Positions 8,878 to 18,197 of a stretch of DNA of 64,000 nucleotides are shown piece by piece. The stretch covers positions 897,363 through 961,362 of the forward strand of contig NZ_JAJUKH010000001.1 of NCBI RefSeq assembly GCF_021538675.1. The letters are read 5' to 3'. Both the position numbers and the translations under genes were made by a program. The notes under the pieces are model-generated. The model did not search any database and was not told the origin of the DNA. It saw nothing but the letters and a program-made list of their open reading frames with translations. This DNA is from Paenarthrobacter sp. AR 02 (lineage in GTDB: Bacteria > Actinomycetota > Actinomycetes > Actinomycetales > Micrococcaceae). Position 1 is the stretch's first letter. Every line of letters begins with the position of its first letter.

Positions 8878-9903
8878 GTGAGCTCTGAACGAACTGCACC
8901 AACCCGCCCGCCGGTTATGGAGGACGTCGCCCGCGTTGCCGGGGTGTCCCATCAGACCGTTTCACGGGTCCTCAACAACCACCCCAACGTGAGTTCCAAG
9001 ACCCGCGAGCGCGTCGAACAGGCCATCACCGATCTGGGGTACCGCCGCAACGTTGCCGCCCGCAGCTTGGTGACGCGGCGCTCCCAAACCATTGGAGTGC
9101 TCGGCAGCGAGCTGGCGCAGTACGGACCATCCCACACGCTGCTGGGCGTTCAGCAGGCTGCGAGGGATGCCGGCTATTTCGTCAGTGTTGCAGGCCTGCG
9201 CGAGGTCACCCCGGAAACCATCAAGGACGCCATCGCCCACTTCATGGACCAGGGCGTGGACGGCATTGTGGTGACGGTGCCACACCCTGGAACTTTCGAC
9301 GTCCTGCGGGACATTACAGCCCAGGTTCCGTTGGTGGCCGTAGGGTCTGTGGGCGATGAGAACCTCAGCGGCGCCACAGTCGACCAACGGCAGGGCGCCC
9401 GGTTGGCCGTCCAACACCTTCTGGACCTTGGCCACACGCAGATCGGCCACTTGTCCGGGCCCGCCGATTGGATCGACGCGGCGGCACGCATCGACGGCTG
9501 GCGGGACACTTTGGCTGAAGCGGGGCTTAAGCCAGCCACACTGATCGAGGGCGACTGGAGTGCTGAATGTGGTTATCGCGAAGGCCTGAAGATCGCGGCG
9601 GAGCGCTCAATGACGGCTCTTTTTGTTGCCAATGACCAGATGGCCCTGGGGGTCCTGCGGGCCTTCAATGAGACCGGCGTCCAGGTTCCCACCGACATCA
9701 GCGTGGTGGGATTCGATGACCAGCCGGAATCCGCGTATTTCATTCCGCCCCTGACCACCGTTGCCCAGGACTTCGAAGAGTTGGGCCAGCGCTGCATCGA
9801 TCTGCTGCTCGAGCACTTGGACAAGGGCACATCGCAGGCGCCGGCGACGGTCACGCCTCGTCTGGTTGTCCGCTCCACCACCGCCCAGGCCCGAACCGCC
9901 TAG
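8878..9903 (+). CDS. LacI-family transcriptional regulator, probable arabinose repressor
   Basis: A 341-residue LacI/GalR regulator. The N-terminal helix-turn-helix is VMEDVARVAGVSHQTVSRVL with the hinge helix following, then a periplasmic-binding-like effector domain (about residues 70-335). GTG 8878 may be leaderless: TATCGT lies 6 bases upstream in -10 position and no ribosome site is evident. GTG 8860 and ATG 8917 are alternatives. It sits between the xylose and arabinose genes, and a LacI-type palindrome overlaps the araB promoter 560 bases downstream, so control of araBDA is likely. That assignment is inference. Confidence 0.82.
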   Translation: MSSERTAPTRPPVMEDVARVAGVSHQTVSRVLNNHPNVSSKTRERVEQAITDLGYRRNVAARSLVTRRSQTIGVLGSELAQYGPSHTLLGVQQAARDAGYFVSVAGLREVTPETIKDAIAHFMDQGVDGIVVTVPHPGTFDVLRDITAQVPLVAVGSVGDENLSGATVDQRQGARLAVQHLLDLGHTQIGHLSGPADWIDAAARIDGWRDTLAEAGLKPATLIEGDWSAECGYREGLKIAAERSMTALFVANDQMALGVLRAFNETGVQVPTDISVVGFDDQPESAYFIPPLTTVAQDFEELGQRCIDLLLEHLDKGTSQAPATVTPRLVVRSTTAQARTA

Positions 9904-9910
9904 CCCGGAC

Positions 9911-9926
9911 CCTGCCGAGGGGCAGG
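9911..9926. terminator. Short hairpin between convergent genes
   Basis: CCTGCC-GAGG-GGCAGG is a 6-bp GC stem with a tetraloop, 7 bases after the LacI stop. It is weak as a terminator and has no T-run. Confidence 0.3.
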
Positions 9927-9927
9927 C

Positions 9928-10368
9928 TTAGGGGTTGGCCACGGCCCCCACCAAAACATTGGCGTGAACCTTGCGCCAGCCCTCTGATTCGAGGGCCTTG
10001 GTGTCGAACCCGGTTGTTACCAGCTTTACGGTGGGCTGTCCCATGTGGCTGGTGGTTACGATTTCCCGTTCACCGGTAATCCCATCGGAACAAGCCAGCA
10101 TCCATTGGTCCGGCTTGTCGACGGGGTAGGCAGCGATGCAGGCCGTCGTGCGCTCGGGGCTCTCTGCTGCGAAGTACTTAACCCGGTTGTCCTCGGCCAA
10201 AAGCCGGAAGTCTGAAGGCAAGTCAGGCTTTTCGCTCCGAATACCGGCGGGTAGTGCATCTTTTGCCTCGGCGGGCCGTTGTACGGTCGTAATCCCGGAG
10301 TAGCCGGAGCACCCGGCAAGCAACCCGGCGAGCAGCAGGAGCGCCACAGCGGCGGCAGCGGACTTCAT
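9928..10368 (-). CDS. Putative secreted lipoprotein of unknown function
   Basis: A 146-residue protein with a lipoprotein signal: Met-Lys-Ser, a hydrophobic run and lipobox LLAGC with Cys20. The mature part ends in a compact domain (EWREV-type elements such as GWRKVHANVLVGAVANP). No named family is recognised. Upstream ribosome signals are weak for ATG 10368; a TTG at 10383 behind GGGGGA is an alternative. It is convergent with the LacI regulator, and a 6-bp GC hairpin (9911-9926) lies between them. It lies divergent from araB and probably has no part in sugar use. Confidence 0.65.
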   Translation of the reverse strand: MKSAAAAVALLLLAGLLAGCSGYSGITTVQRPAEAKDALPAGIRSEKPDLPSDFRLLAEDNRVKYFAAESPERTTACIAAYPVDKPDQWMLACSDGITGEREIVTTSHMGQPTVKLVTTGFDTKALESEGWRKVHANVLVGAVANP

Positions 10369-10451
10369 CTCGCGGTATCTCAATGTTCCCCCAAACAGTT
10401 TGTCGTGCCAGCCTACCCGGGAGCGGACTTGGACACAGCGGCGAACCGCTC

Positions 10452-10480
10452 TTGACATCAAAGTTGTGAGCGCTAACAAT
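10452..10480 (+). promoter_or_regulatory. Promoter of the araB operon with LacI-type operator
   Basis: A perfect -35 TTGACA (10452-10457) lies 17 bp before a poorer -10 (AACAAT, 10475-10480). The 16-bp palindrome TTGTGAGCGCTAACAA (10464-10479, one mismatched pair) fills the spacer and -10. This is a typical LacI-family operator and would give tight repression of araBDA. Confidence 0.65.
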
Positions 10481-10552
10481 TGCATCAGACCTTCTTCACT
10501 TTTCCACCCCGAACCCCGGCAATGAGGCCCTGGCCAGCCGGATGGAGACCTC

Positions 10553-12295
10553 ATGAATACCTCAGAAAATTCCCCGCTCGATGAGCAATTCGTCATCGGC
10601 GTGGACTACGGCACCCTGTCCGGCCGCGCCGTCGTCGTTCGTGTCTCGGACGGCGCCGAGCTCGGCAGTGGCGTGTTCGAATACCCGCATGCCGTGGTCA
10701 CGGAAAAGCTTCCCGGCAGCGGCCAGCGCCTGCCCGCCGACTGGGCGCTCCAGGTCCCCAACGACTACCGCGACGTCCTGCGCAATGCTGTACCGGCCGC
10801 CGTCGCCGATGCCGGCGTCGACCCGAAGAACGTGGTGGGCATCGCCACTGACTTCACCGCCTGCACCATGGTTCCGACGACGGCAGACGGCACGCCGCTG
10901 AACGAACTGGAACGCTTCGCTGACCGACCCCACGCGTTCGTGAAGCTGTGGCGCCACCACGCCGCCCAGCCCCAAGCGGACCGCATCAACCAGCTTGCTG
11001 AAAAGCGCGGCGAATCCTGGCTCCCCCGCTACGGCGGCCTGATCTCCTCCGAGTGGGAATTCGCCAAGGGTTTGCAGCTCCTGGAAGAGGACCCCGAAGT
11101 CTACGGCGCCATGGACCACTGGGTTGAAGCCGCCGACTGGATTGTCTGGCAGCTGTGCGGAAGCTACGTCCGGAACGCCTGCACCGCCGGATACAAGGGC
11201 ATTTACCAGGATGGAAAGTACCCGTCGGAAGATTTCCTGGCAGCGCTTAATCCTGACTTCAAGGACTTCGTCAGCAGCAAACTCGAGCACACCATCGGCC
11301 GTTTGGGCGAGGCCGCCGGACAGCTCACGGAAGAAGCCGCCGCATGGACGGGGCTTCCGGCAGGGATTGCCGTAGCCGTGGGAAACGTTGACGCGCACGT
11401 GAGCGCACCGGCAGCCAATGCCGTGGAGCCCGGGCAGCTTGTTGCCATCATGGGTACTTCCACGTGCCATGTCATGAACGGCGACGTCCTGCGCGAAGTC
11501 CCGGGCATGTGTGGCGTCGTCGACGGCGGAATCGTTGACGGCCTGTGGGGCTACGAAGCCGGCCAGTCCGGTGTAGGCGACATCTTCGGTTGGTTCACTA
11601 AGAACGGTGTCCCGCCGGAATACCACCAGGCCGCCGCAGCCCAGGGTAGAAGCATCCACGAACATCTCACCGAACTCGCCAAGAAACAGGCCATTGGCGA
11701 GCATGGACTCATCGCCCTGGACTGGCACTCGGGCAACCGTTCGGTGCTGGTTGACCACGAACTTTCAGGCATTGTGGTGGGCCAAACCCTGGCCACCAAG
11801 CCTGAGGACACTTACCGGGCCCTGCTGGAGGCCACGGCGTTCGGCACCCGCACCATCGTGGATGCCTTCCGCGATTCCGGTGTCCCGGTCAAGGAGTTCA
11901 TCGTTGCCGGCGGCCTGCTGAAGAACACCTTCCTCATGCAGGTCTACGCGGATATCACCGGCTTGCAACTCTCCACGATCGGTTCCGAGCAGGGCCCCGC
12001 GCTCGGTTCGGCCATCCACGCTGCCGTCGCTGCCGGGAAGTACAAGGACATCCGTGAAGCCGCCTCATCCATGGCCGCAGCTCCGGGCGCTGTGTACACG
12101 CCCATTCCTGAAAACGTTGCCGCGTACGACGTCCTCTTCCAGGAATACCGGACCCTGCACGACTACTTCGGCCGCGGAACCAACAATGTCATGCACCGAC
12201 TCAAGGCGATCCAGCGCGAGGTGCAGGGCGCCGCGACGGTGTCCGAACCGGCGTCGAACCCTTCCACTGATGAAGCTGAGCGGGTGTCCGCATGA
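10553..12295 (+). CDS. araB: Ribulokinase
   Basis: A 580-residue FGGY kinase phosphorylating L-ribulose to L-ribulose 5-phosphate. Features include the N-terminal FVIGVDYGTLSGRAVVVRV, the ribulokinase-specific IATDFTACTMVP, the catalytic-base region VGNVDAHVSAPAA, the nucleotide segment AIMGTSTCHV and the C-terminal EFIVAGGLLKN. The length matches the bacterial AraB family (about 560-580). The start has GGATGGAGAC upstream. It is first in the operon araB-araD-araA, behind a promoter with an overlapping LacI-type operator, and overlaps araD by four bases. Confidence 0.96.
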   Translation: MNTSENSPLDEQFVIGVDYGTLSGRAVVVRVSDGAELGSGVFEYPHAVVTEKLPGSGQRLPADWALQVPNDYRDVLRNAVPAAVADAGVDPKNVVGIATDFTACTMVPTTADGTPLNELERFADRPHAFVKLWRHHAAQPQADRINQLAEKRGESWLPRYGGLISSEWEFAKGLQLLEEDPEVYGAMDHWVEAADWIVWQLCGSYVRNACTAGYKGIYQDGKYPSEDFLAALNPDFKDFVSSKLEHTIGRLGEAAGQLTEEAAAWTGLPAGIAVAVGNVDAHVSAPAANAVEPGQLVAIMGTSTCHVMNGDVLREVPGMCGVVDGGIVDGLWGYEAGQSGVGDIFGWFTKNGVPPEYHQAAAAQGRSIHEHLTELAKKQAIGEHGLIALDWHSGNRSVLVDHELSGIVVGQTLATKPEDTYRALLEATAFGTRTIVDAFRDSGVPVKEFIVAGGLLKNTFLMQVYADITGLQLSTIGSEQGPALGSAIHAAVAAGKYKDIREAASSMAAAPGAVYTPIPENVAAYDVLFQEYRTLHDYFGRGTNNVMHRLKAIQREVQGAATVSEPASNPSTDEAERVSA

Positions 12296-12999
12296 GCGCG
12301 CTCCTGGACACCATCGCGAAGGTCCGCAAGGAAGTCTGTGAGCTCCATGCTGAACTCACCAGGTATGAGCTGGTGGTGTGGACCGCCGGGAACGTCTCGG
12401 GCCGCATCCCGGGCCACGACCTGATGGTCATCAAGCCGTCCGGGGTTTCCTACGACGACCTCACACCGGAACTCATGGTGGTCACCGACCTGTACGGCAC
12501 ACCGGTCCGGGGCATGAACACCGGCAGCGCGGGCACCGTTGACTGGGGAAATCCGGATCTTTCGCCGTCGTCGGACACAGCCGCGCACGCCTACGTCTAC
12601 CGCCACATGCCCGCGGTTGGCGGCGTGGTGCACACGCATTCCACCTACGCCACGGCGTGGGCTGCCCGCGGCGAGGAAATCCCTTGCGTCCTGACCATGA
12701 TGGGCGACGAATTCGGTGGCCCCATCCCGGTAGGGCCGTTCGCACTGATCGGAGACGATTCGATCGGCCAAGGCATTGTCGAGACGCTCAAAAACTCCAA
12801 TTCACCAGCGGTGCTGATGCAGAACCACGGGCCGTTCACCATCGGCAAGGACGCCCGGTCCGCGGTCAAGGCCGCTGTCATGTGCGAGGAAGTGGCCCGG
12901 ACCGTACACATTTCCCGACAGCTGGGCGAACCCCTTCCCATTGACCGGGCCAAGATCGAATCGCTGTACGACCGCTACCAAAACGTTTACGGCCGCTAA
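12292..12999 (+). CDS. araD: L-ribulose-5-phosphate 4-epimerase
   Basis: A 235-residue class II aldolase/adducin-fold enzyme converting L-ribulose 5-phosphate to D-xylulose 5-phosphate, the product shared with the xylose route. Zinc-binding HTHSTYATAW and the substrate motif GNVSGR are visible, with QNHGPFTIGKDARSAVKAA near the C-terminus. The start overlaps the araB stop (ATGA), giving coupled translation. The end is followed by 48 bases and araA. Confidence 0.95.
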   Translation: MSALLDTIAKVRKEVCELHAELTRYELVVWTAGNVSGRIPGHDLMVIKPSGVSYDDLTPELMVVTDLYGTPVRGMNTGSAGTVDWGNPDLSPSSDTAAHAYVYRHMPAVGGVVHTHSTYATAWAARGEEIPCVLTMMGDEFGGPIPVGPFALIGDDSIGQGIVETLKNSNSPAVLMQNHGPFTIGKDARSAVKAAVMCEEVARTVHISRQLGEPLPIDRAKIESLYDRYQNVYGR

Positions 13000-13047
13000 G
13001 CCCTCAGCAGCCAGCCCGGACAAGAACACAACCCCAGGAGCACTCCC

Positions 13048-14568
13048 ATGGCAAAGGCCAACAACACGTCACTTGAGCAGTACGAGGTCTGGTTCCTCAC
13101 TGGCAGCCAGCACCTCTACGGCGAGGACGTCCTCAAGCAGGTCGCAGCGCAGTCGCAGGAGATTGCCAACGTCCTCAACGCCAGCAACGACGTCCCGGTC
13201 AAGCTCGTCTGGAAGCCGGTCCTTACCGACTCGGACGCCATCCGCCGCACCGCGCTGGAAGCGAACTCCAACGATTCCGTGATCGGCGTGACCGCATGGA
13301 TGCACACGTTCAGCCCCGCCAAGATGTGGATCCAGGGCCTGGACGCACTGCGCAAGCCCTTGCTGCACCTGCACACCCAGGCCAACCGGGACCTGCCGTG
13401 GGCGGACATCGACTTCGACTTCATGAACCTCAACCAGGCAGCCCACGGCGACCGCGAGTTCGGCTACATCCAGTCCCGCCTGGGCGTGCCGCGGAAGACC
13501 GTCGTCGGTCACGTATCCAACCCCGAGGTGGCTCGCCAGGTGGGCGCCTGGCAGCGCGCCTCGGCCGGGTGGGCCGCCGTCCGCACGCTCAAGCTCACCC
13601 GGTTCGGTGACAACATGCGCAACGTCGCGGTCACCGAAGGCGACAAGACCGAAGCCGAGCTGCGCTTCGGCGTCTCGGTGAACACCTGGTCCGTCAACGA
13701 GCTCGCCGACGCCGTCCACGGCGCCGCGGAGTCCGACGTCGACGCCTTGGTTGCCGAGTACGAGCGCCTTTACGAGGTGGTTGACGAACTCAAGGCAGGA
13801 GGCGACCGCCACGAGTCGCTGCGCTACAGCGCACGCATCGAGCTGGGACTGCGCAGCTTCCTGGAGGCCAACGGCTCCGCGGCCTTCACCACGTCCTTCG
13901 AGGACCTGGGCGAACTGCGCCAGCTCCCCGGCATGGCCGTCCAGCGGCTCATGGCCGATGGCTACGGGTTCGGTGCCGAGGGTGACTGGAAGACCGCCAT
14001 CCTGGTCCGCGCGGCCAAGGTCATGGGTGGTGACCTGCCCGGCGGTGCATCGCTGATGGAGGACTACACGTACCACTTGGAACCGGGCAGCGAGAAGATC
14101 CTGGGCGCTCACATGCTGGAGGTGTGCCCGTCGTTGACCGCCAAGAAGCCGCGCGTGGAGATCCACCCGCTGGGTATTGGCGGCAAGGAAGATCCCGTCC
14201 GCATGGTCTTCGACACCGACGCCGGGCCCGGCGTCGTGGTGGCCCTGTCCGACATGCGCGATCGCTTCCGCTTGGTGGCGAACGTGGTGGACGTCGTCGA
14301 CCTCGACCAACCGCTCCCCAACCTCCCGGTGGCCCGCGCGCTGTGGGAACCCAAGCCCAACTTCGCTACCTCGGCCGCCGCGTGGCTCACCGCCGGCGCG
14401 GCGCACCACACGGTATTGTCCACGCAGGTGGGCCTGGAGGTATTCGAGGACTTCGCCGAAATCGCAAAGACCGAACTCCTGACCATCGACCAGGACACCA
14501 CCATCAAACAGTTCAAGAAGGAACTCGCCTGGAACGCCGCCTACTACAAGCTGGCCGGCGGCCTGTGA
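13048..14568 (+). CDS. araA: L-arabinose isomerase
   Basis: A 506-residue isomerase converting L-arabinose to L-ribulose, matching the usual length of about 500. Recognisable segments include [14 protein letters not shown] at the N-terminus, [19 protein letters not shown] [15 protein letters not shown] and the manganese-site region [26 protein letters not shown] lies upstream of the ATG. It is the third gene of the ara operon and its stop overlaps the GTG of the epimerase gene (GTGA). Confidence 0.97.
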   Translation: MAKANNTSLEQYEVWFLTGSQHLYGEDVLKQVAAQSQEIANVLNASNDVPVKLVWKPVLTDSDAIRRTALEANSNDSVIGVTAWMHTFSPAKMWIQGLDALRKPLLHLHTQANRDLPWADIDFDFMNLNQAAHGDREFGYIQSRLGVPRKTVVGHVSNPEVARQVGAWQRASAGWAAVRTLKLTRFGDNMRNVAVTEGDKTEAELRFGVSVNTWSVNELADAVHGAAESDVDALVAEYERLYEVVDELKAGGDRHESLRYSARIELGLRSFLEANGSAAFTTSFEDLGELRQLPGMAVQRLMADGYGFGAEGDWKTAILVRAAKVMGGDLPGGASLMEDYTYHLEPGSEKILGAHMLEVCPSLTAKKPRVEIHPLGIGGKEDPVRMVFDTDAGPGVVVALSDMRDRFRLVANVVDVVDLDQPLPNLPVARALWEPKPNFATSAAAWLTAGAAHHTVLSTQVGLEVFEDFAEIAKTELLTIDQDTTIKQFKKELAWNAAYYKLAGGL

Positions 14569-15461
14569 GCACTGAATTCACGCTAAGCGCGGGCGGTTAC
14601 ACGGCTGTTGTGACCGCCCGCGCGGCTGCGCTCCGCGTCCTCCGGTTCGATGGGCGTGACCTTATTGTCCCGTTCCCGGCCGGCGGCCCCATCCCGGACT
14701 ATCGCGGCATCATCGCTGCGCCGTGGCCCAACAGGATCGCGGATGGCAGGTACAGCTTTGACGACGTTGAGTACCAGTTGCCGGTCAACGAACCGGAGCG
14801 CGGCACAGCTTTGCACGGCCTCGCCTTCCCGCTCGACTGGGCAATGAAAGAGTCCGACGCCGGTTCGGTCACCTTGACGTGCACGGTAGGTCCGACCGCA
14901 GGTTACCCATTCGCCCTGGAACTTTCGGCCCGGTACGAGCTGGACGACTCCGGGCTGCACGCGTCCGTAACGGCAATGAACACTGCTGACGTGGCGGCAC
15001 CCTACGGAGTCTGCCCGCACCCATACCTAGTGGCCGGTTCGTCGCCGCTCAATGAATGGGTCCTGGATTTCGCCGCGGACTCGTTCCTGGAGGTCACGCC
15101 GGACAGGCTGCTGCCGCTTTCATTGGCACCCGTGGCAGGTCATGAGTTCGATTTCCGCGCTCCGCGCGCCATCGGCAGCACCGAGATCGATCACGCCTTT
15201 ACGGGCATAACGTTCGACGGCGGGCTGGCGCGGTTGTCCGTGCGGGACCCGGCGGGCACCGGCGTCGGGATGTCATGGGACGAAAGCTGCCCATGGCTGC
15301 AGATCCACACAGCCGACAAGCCTGCGCCCATCCCCAACCGGATCGGCCTGGCAGTGGAGCCCATGACGTGCCCGCCCGACGCTTTCAACAGCGGAACGGA
15401 CCTGATCCGGCTTGAGCCCGGGGCTGGACACACAGCGGCGTGGAGCATCTACGCTCTGTAG
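14565..15461 (+). CDS. Aldose 1-epimerase family protein
   Basis: A 298-residue galactose mutarotase-like beta-sandwich protein. Hallmarks are the substrate loop [15 protein letters not shown], the catalytic-type ALHGLAF (His) and [11 protein letters not shown], plus a late Glu in [14 protein letters not shown]. It would interconvert anomers of L-arabinose or related aldoses so the isomerase is supplied with the right form. GTG 14565 overlaps the araA stop, so it is the fourth gene of the ara operon. It converges on the LacI gene downstream. Confidence 0.88.
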   Translation: MSTEFTLSAGGYTAVVTARAAALRVLRFDGRDLIVPFPAGGPIPDYRGIIAAPWPNRIADGRYSFDDVEYQLPVNEPERGTALHGLAFPLDWAMKESDAGSVTLTCTVGPTAGYPFALELSARYELDDSGLHASVTAMNTADVAAPYGVCPHPYLVAGSSPLNEWVLDFAADSFLEVTPDRLLPLSLAPVAGHEFDFRAPRAIGSTEIDHAFTGITFDGGLARLSVRDPAGTGVGMSWDESCPWLQIHTADKPAPIPNRIGLAVEPMTCPPDAFNSGTDLIRLEPGAGHTAAWSIYAL

Positions 15462-15481
15462 GCATCCAACCAGGCCGGGCG

Positions 15482-16498
15482 CTAGCTTCCTGAACCCGCA
15501 GTGCTTTGGCGGACCACCAGCTCGGGCGTGAACACCACAGCCCGATGCTTGGTTCCGCCGTTGTCATGCTCCTCTGCCAGGAGTTCGATGGCCGTGCGGC
15601 CGAGCGCTTCCGTGGGCTGCCGGATCGAGGACAGCGGCACTACCGCGGAGATGGCGAAGTCGATGTCGTCATAGCCGATCAAAGCAATGTCCTCCGGAAT
15701 CCGGACTGTCCGCAGCATGGTCAGTGACTGCATGACGCCCAGGGCCAGGAGGTCGTTGGAGCAGAAGACAGCTTCCGGGCGCTTTTCCGGAGAACGTTCC
15801 ACCAGGCTGTTGCCCACTTTGCGGCCTGTCAGGACGGTCTGCCCCTCGGAGTCGAGCACCTCGATGCTGGCTCCGGAAACTTCGGCGACGGCGCGCTGCG
15901 CCCCCTTGAGTCGGCTGGCTACCTGGCGGATGGAGGGTGTGCCAACAAAAGCCAAACGACGGCGGCCAATGTCCAGCAGGTGCTTGGCGGCCAAATATCC
16001 GCCTTCCTGGTCATCAACGGAGACTGAGCTGCACCGCTCGGTGTCGGCCAGTTCATCCACCAGGACTGTGGGCACGCCGCGCTCACGCAGGGTATCGATC
16101 CGCTGGCCCACATCGCCGACGGGCGAGATCAGCAGGCCCTGGACCCGTTGTTCCTGGAACAAGTCCATGTAGTGCGCTTCGCGGGAAGCGTCCTGGCCGC
16201 TGTCGCCTACCAGCACCACGCTTCCAAGGGCCGTAGCTGCATCTTCAGCCGCACGGGCCACGGAGGAGAAGAACGGGTTTCCGACGTCAAGCACGATCAG
16301 GCCGATGGTCCGGCTTTGTCCTGCCCGGAGCTGGCGGGCGGCGTCGTTGCGCACGAAACCCAGCTCAGCGATGGACTTGAGGACGCGCTCCTTGGTCCGC
16401 TGGGAAACGCGGTCCGGATAATTCAGCACGTTGGAAACAGTCCCCACGGCTACCTGCGCATGGTTGGCGACGTCTTTGATGCTGGCTGTCGTGGACAT
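15482..16498 (-). CDS. LacI-family transcriptional regulator, probable rhamnose repressor
   Basis: A 338-residue LacI/GalR regulator: helix-turn-helix SIKDVANHAQVAVGTVSNVL with hinge, then an effector-binding domain with ELVVRQSTAGSGS at the C-terminus. ATG 16498 is preferred to 16549 since the family start lies here and GGAGATCGGAAAG precedes it. It is divergent from the rhamnose operon, and two palindromes of LacI type sit between them next to the rha promoter. It therefore probably represses rhaMIDB and perhaps itself. A LacI-type regulator here, rather than the AraC-type RhaS/RhaR of enterobacteria, is inference from position. Confidence 0.84.
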   Translation of the reverse strand: MSTTASIKDVANHAQVAVGTVSNVLNYPDRVSQRTKERVLKSIAELGFVRNDAARQLRAGQSRTIGLIVLDVGNPFFSSVARAAEDAATALGSVVLVGDSGQDASREAHYMDLFQEQRVQGLLISPVGDVGQRIDTLRERGVPTVLVDELADTERCSSVSVDDQEGGYLAAKHLLDIGRRRLAFVGTPSIRQVASRLKGAQRAVAEVSGASIEVLDSEGQTVLTGRKVGNSLVERSPEKRPEAVFCSNDLLALGVMQSLTMLRTVRIPEDIALIGYDDIDFAISAVVPLSSIRQPTEALGRTAIELLAEEHDNGGTKHRAVVFTPELVVRQSTAGSGS

Positions 16499-16542
16499 GC
16501 TTTCCGATCTCCGTGGGCCGAAGTCAAAGTGCTGGAAACGCC

Positions 16543-16572
16543 TTGACACCCTCCCAATTCCGAGGGTAATTT
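16543..16572 (+). promoter_or_regulatory. Promoter of the rhamnose operon
   Basis: A perfect -35 TTGACA (16543-16548) and -10 TAATTT (16567-16572) are 18 bp apart, about 50 bp before the rhaM start. Confidence 0.65.
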
Positions 16573-16597
16573 GAATCGTAACAAATGAAACGATTCA
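16572..16597. promoter_or_regulatory. Tandem LacI-type operators between the regulator and rhaM
   Basis: Two 12-bp TGAA-NCGN-type palindromes, TGAATCGTAACA (16572-16583) and TGAAACGATTCA (16586-16597), are centred 14 bp apart and together form a larger inverted repeat (TTGAATCGT with ACGATTCAA). They begin at the end of the -10 box and cover the transcription start. The form fits LacI-family binding and may serve both divergent promoters. Confidence 0.6.
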
Positions 16598-16622
16598 AAG
16601 ACGAGTAACCCGGAGATCCCAC

Positions 16623-17030
16623 ATGAGGGTTTGTTTCCGCTCCTCCGTCCAGCCGGAGCTGATGGACGAGTACAAGGAGCGCCACGCGGCTGTCTGGCCG
16701 GAGATGCTGTCAGCGCTGAAGAGCGCGGGATGGAACAACTACTCCCTGTTCCTCGCCCCCGATGGCCAGCTGATCGGCTACCTGGAATGCGAAGACTACC
16801 GGGCAGCGCAGGCACGCATGGCCCTGACCGGCGTCAATGCCCGTTGGCAGGCCGAGATGGCAACCCTCTTCGCGGGCAGCGACCTCCCACCCGACCAGGG
16901 TTTCGAAATCATCGAGGAAGTTTTCAACCTTGAGGATCAATTGGTTGCCGCGGGGATCGTCACAGACCCCACCGGCACCGCACACAAAGACATAGACCCA
17001 GCCCACAAACACCCTAAGGAACAAGCATGA
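16623..17030 (+). CDS. rhaM: L-rhamnose mutarotase
   Basis: A 135-residue ferredoxin-like (DUF718/RhaM) protein that interconverts the anomers of L-rhamnose. The family signature EYKERHAAVWPEM holds the expected catalytic His21, and NNYSLFL and DGQLIGYLEC follow. The usual length is about 104; here about 30 extra polar residues follow (from GIVTDPTGTAHKD on). CCGGAG lies upstream of the ATG. It is the first gene of the rhamnose operon, overlapping rhaI by four bases. Confidence 0.92.
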   Translation: MRVCFRSSVQPELMDEYKERHAAVWPEMLSALKSAGWNNYSLFLAPDGQLIGYLECEDYRAAQARMALTGVNARWQAEMATLFAGSDLPPDQGFEIIEEVFNLEDQLVAAGIVTDPTGTAHKDIDPAHKHPKEQA

Positions 17031-18193
17031 ACACCACAGAATCGGCCCTTGGCCGCCTCGGGGAACTGGCCATTGAAGTGCCGTCCTGGGCCTACGGCAA
17101 CTCCGGCACCCGGTTCAAGGTGTTCGGCACCCCGGGTACTCCGCGCACCGTCCAGGAAAAGATCGCCGACGCCGCCAAGGTCCACGAACTCACGGGGCTG
17201 GCTCCTACCGTGGCCCTGCACATCCCGTGGGACAAAGTGGACGATTACTCCGCACTCCGCGAATACGCCGAAGGGTTGGGCGTTGGCTTGGGCACCATCA
17301 ACTCCAATACCTTCCAGGATGACGAGTACAAGTTCGGCTCCCTGACCTCGTCCAACGAATCCGTACGTCGCCAGGCCATCGATCACCACCTGGAGTGCAT
17401 CGACATCATGCACGCCACCGGGTCCAAGGATTTGAAGATATGGCTGGCTGACGGCACCAACTACCCGGGCCAGGACGATATGCGCGGCCGACAGGACCGC
17501 CTCGCCGAATCCTTGCAGGAGATCTACGCAGGCCTCGGTGACCAGCAGCGCCTGGTCCTTGAATACAAGTTCTTCGAGCCCGCTTTCTATCACACCGATG
17601 TTCCTGACTGGGGTACCTCGTACGCGCAGACCCTGGCGCTGGGCGAGAAGGCTTTCGTTTGCCTGGACACCGGCCACCACGCCCCGGGAACCAACATCGA
17701 GTTCATCGTGATGCAGCTGCTGCGGCTGGGCAAGCTGGGGTCCTTCGACTTCAACTCCCGCTTCTACGCCGACGATGATCTGATTGTTGGCGCCGCCGAC
17801 CCGTTCCAGCTGTTCCGCATCATGTACGAGGTGATCCGCGGCGGTGGCTTCGGCAAGGAGTCAGGCGTTGCCCTGATGCTGGACCAGTGCCACAACCTGG
17901 AAGAGAAGATCCCGGGCCAGATCCGCTCGGTGTTGAACGTCCAGGAAATGACCGCCCGTGCCCTGCTCGTGGATACCGCTGCACTGAACGAAGCCCAGCG
18001 TGCCGGGGATGTCCTGGCCGCCAACGGCATCTTCAACGATGCCTTCTACACCGATGTCCGTCCGGTCCTGGCGCAGTGGCGCGAGTCCCGCGGCCTGCCC
18101 GCGGACCCGATGGCCGCATATAAGGCCAGCGGATACCAGAAGAAGATCAACGAGGACCGCGCAGGCGGCCAGCAAGCCGGATGGGGCGCGTAA
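17027..18193 (+). CDS. rhaI: L-rhamnose isomerase (RhaI type)
   Basis: A 388-residue TIM-barrel isomerase converting L-rhamnose to L-rhamnulose. It resembles the Pseudomonas stutzeri RhaI type rather than the E. coli RhaA type. Visible segments are LEYKFFEPAFYHTDVPDWGT (Glu metal ligand), CLDTGHHAPGTNIEFIV (Asp/His ligands), SFDFNSRFYADDDLIVGAAD and the RhaI C-terminus AYKASGYQKKINEDR. The start overlaps the rhaM stop (ATGA). Confidence 0.93.
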   Translation: MNTTESALGRLGELAIEVPSWAYGNSGTRFKVFGTPGTPRTVQEKIADAAKVHELTGLAPTVALHIPWDKVDDYSALREYAEGLGVGLGTINSNTFQDDEYKFGSLTSSNESVRRQAIDHHLECIDIMHATGSKDLKIWLADGTNYPGQDDMRGRQDRLAESLQEIYAGLGDQQRLVLEYKFFEPAFYHTDVPDWGTSYAQTLALGEKAFVCLDTGHHAPGTNIEFIVMQLLRLGKLGSFDFNSRFYADDDLIVGAADPFQLFRIMYEVIRGGGFGKESGVALMLDQCHNLEEKIPGQIRSVLNVQEMTARALLVDTAALNEAQRAGDVLAANGIFNDAFYTDVRPVLAQWRESRGLPADPMAAYKASGYQKKINEDRAGGQQAGWGA

Positions 18194-18197
18194 AGGC

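Noticed and set aside
13069..14409. 446-codon open frame on the minus strand
   Set aside because: It lies wholly inside araA on the opposite strand and has no domain or ribosome site; long antisense frames are expected at this GC content.
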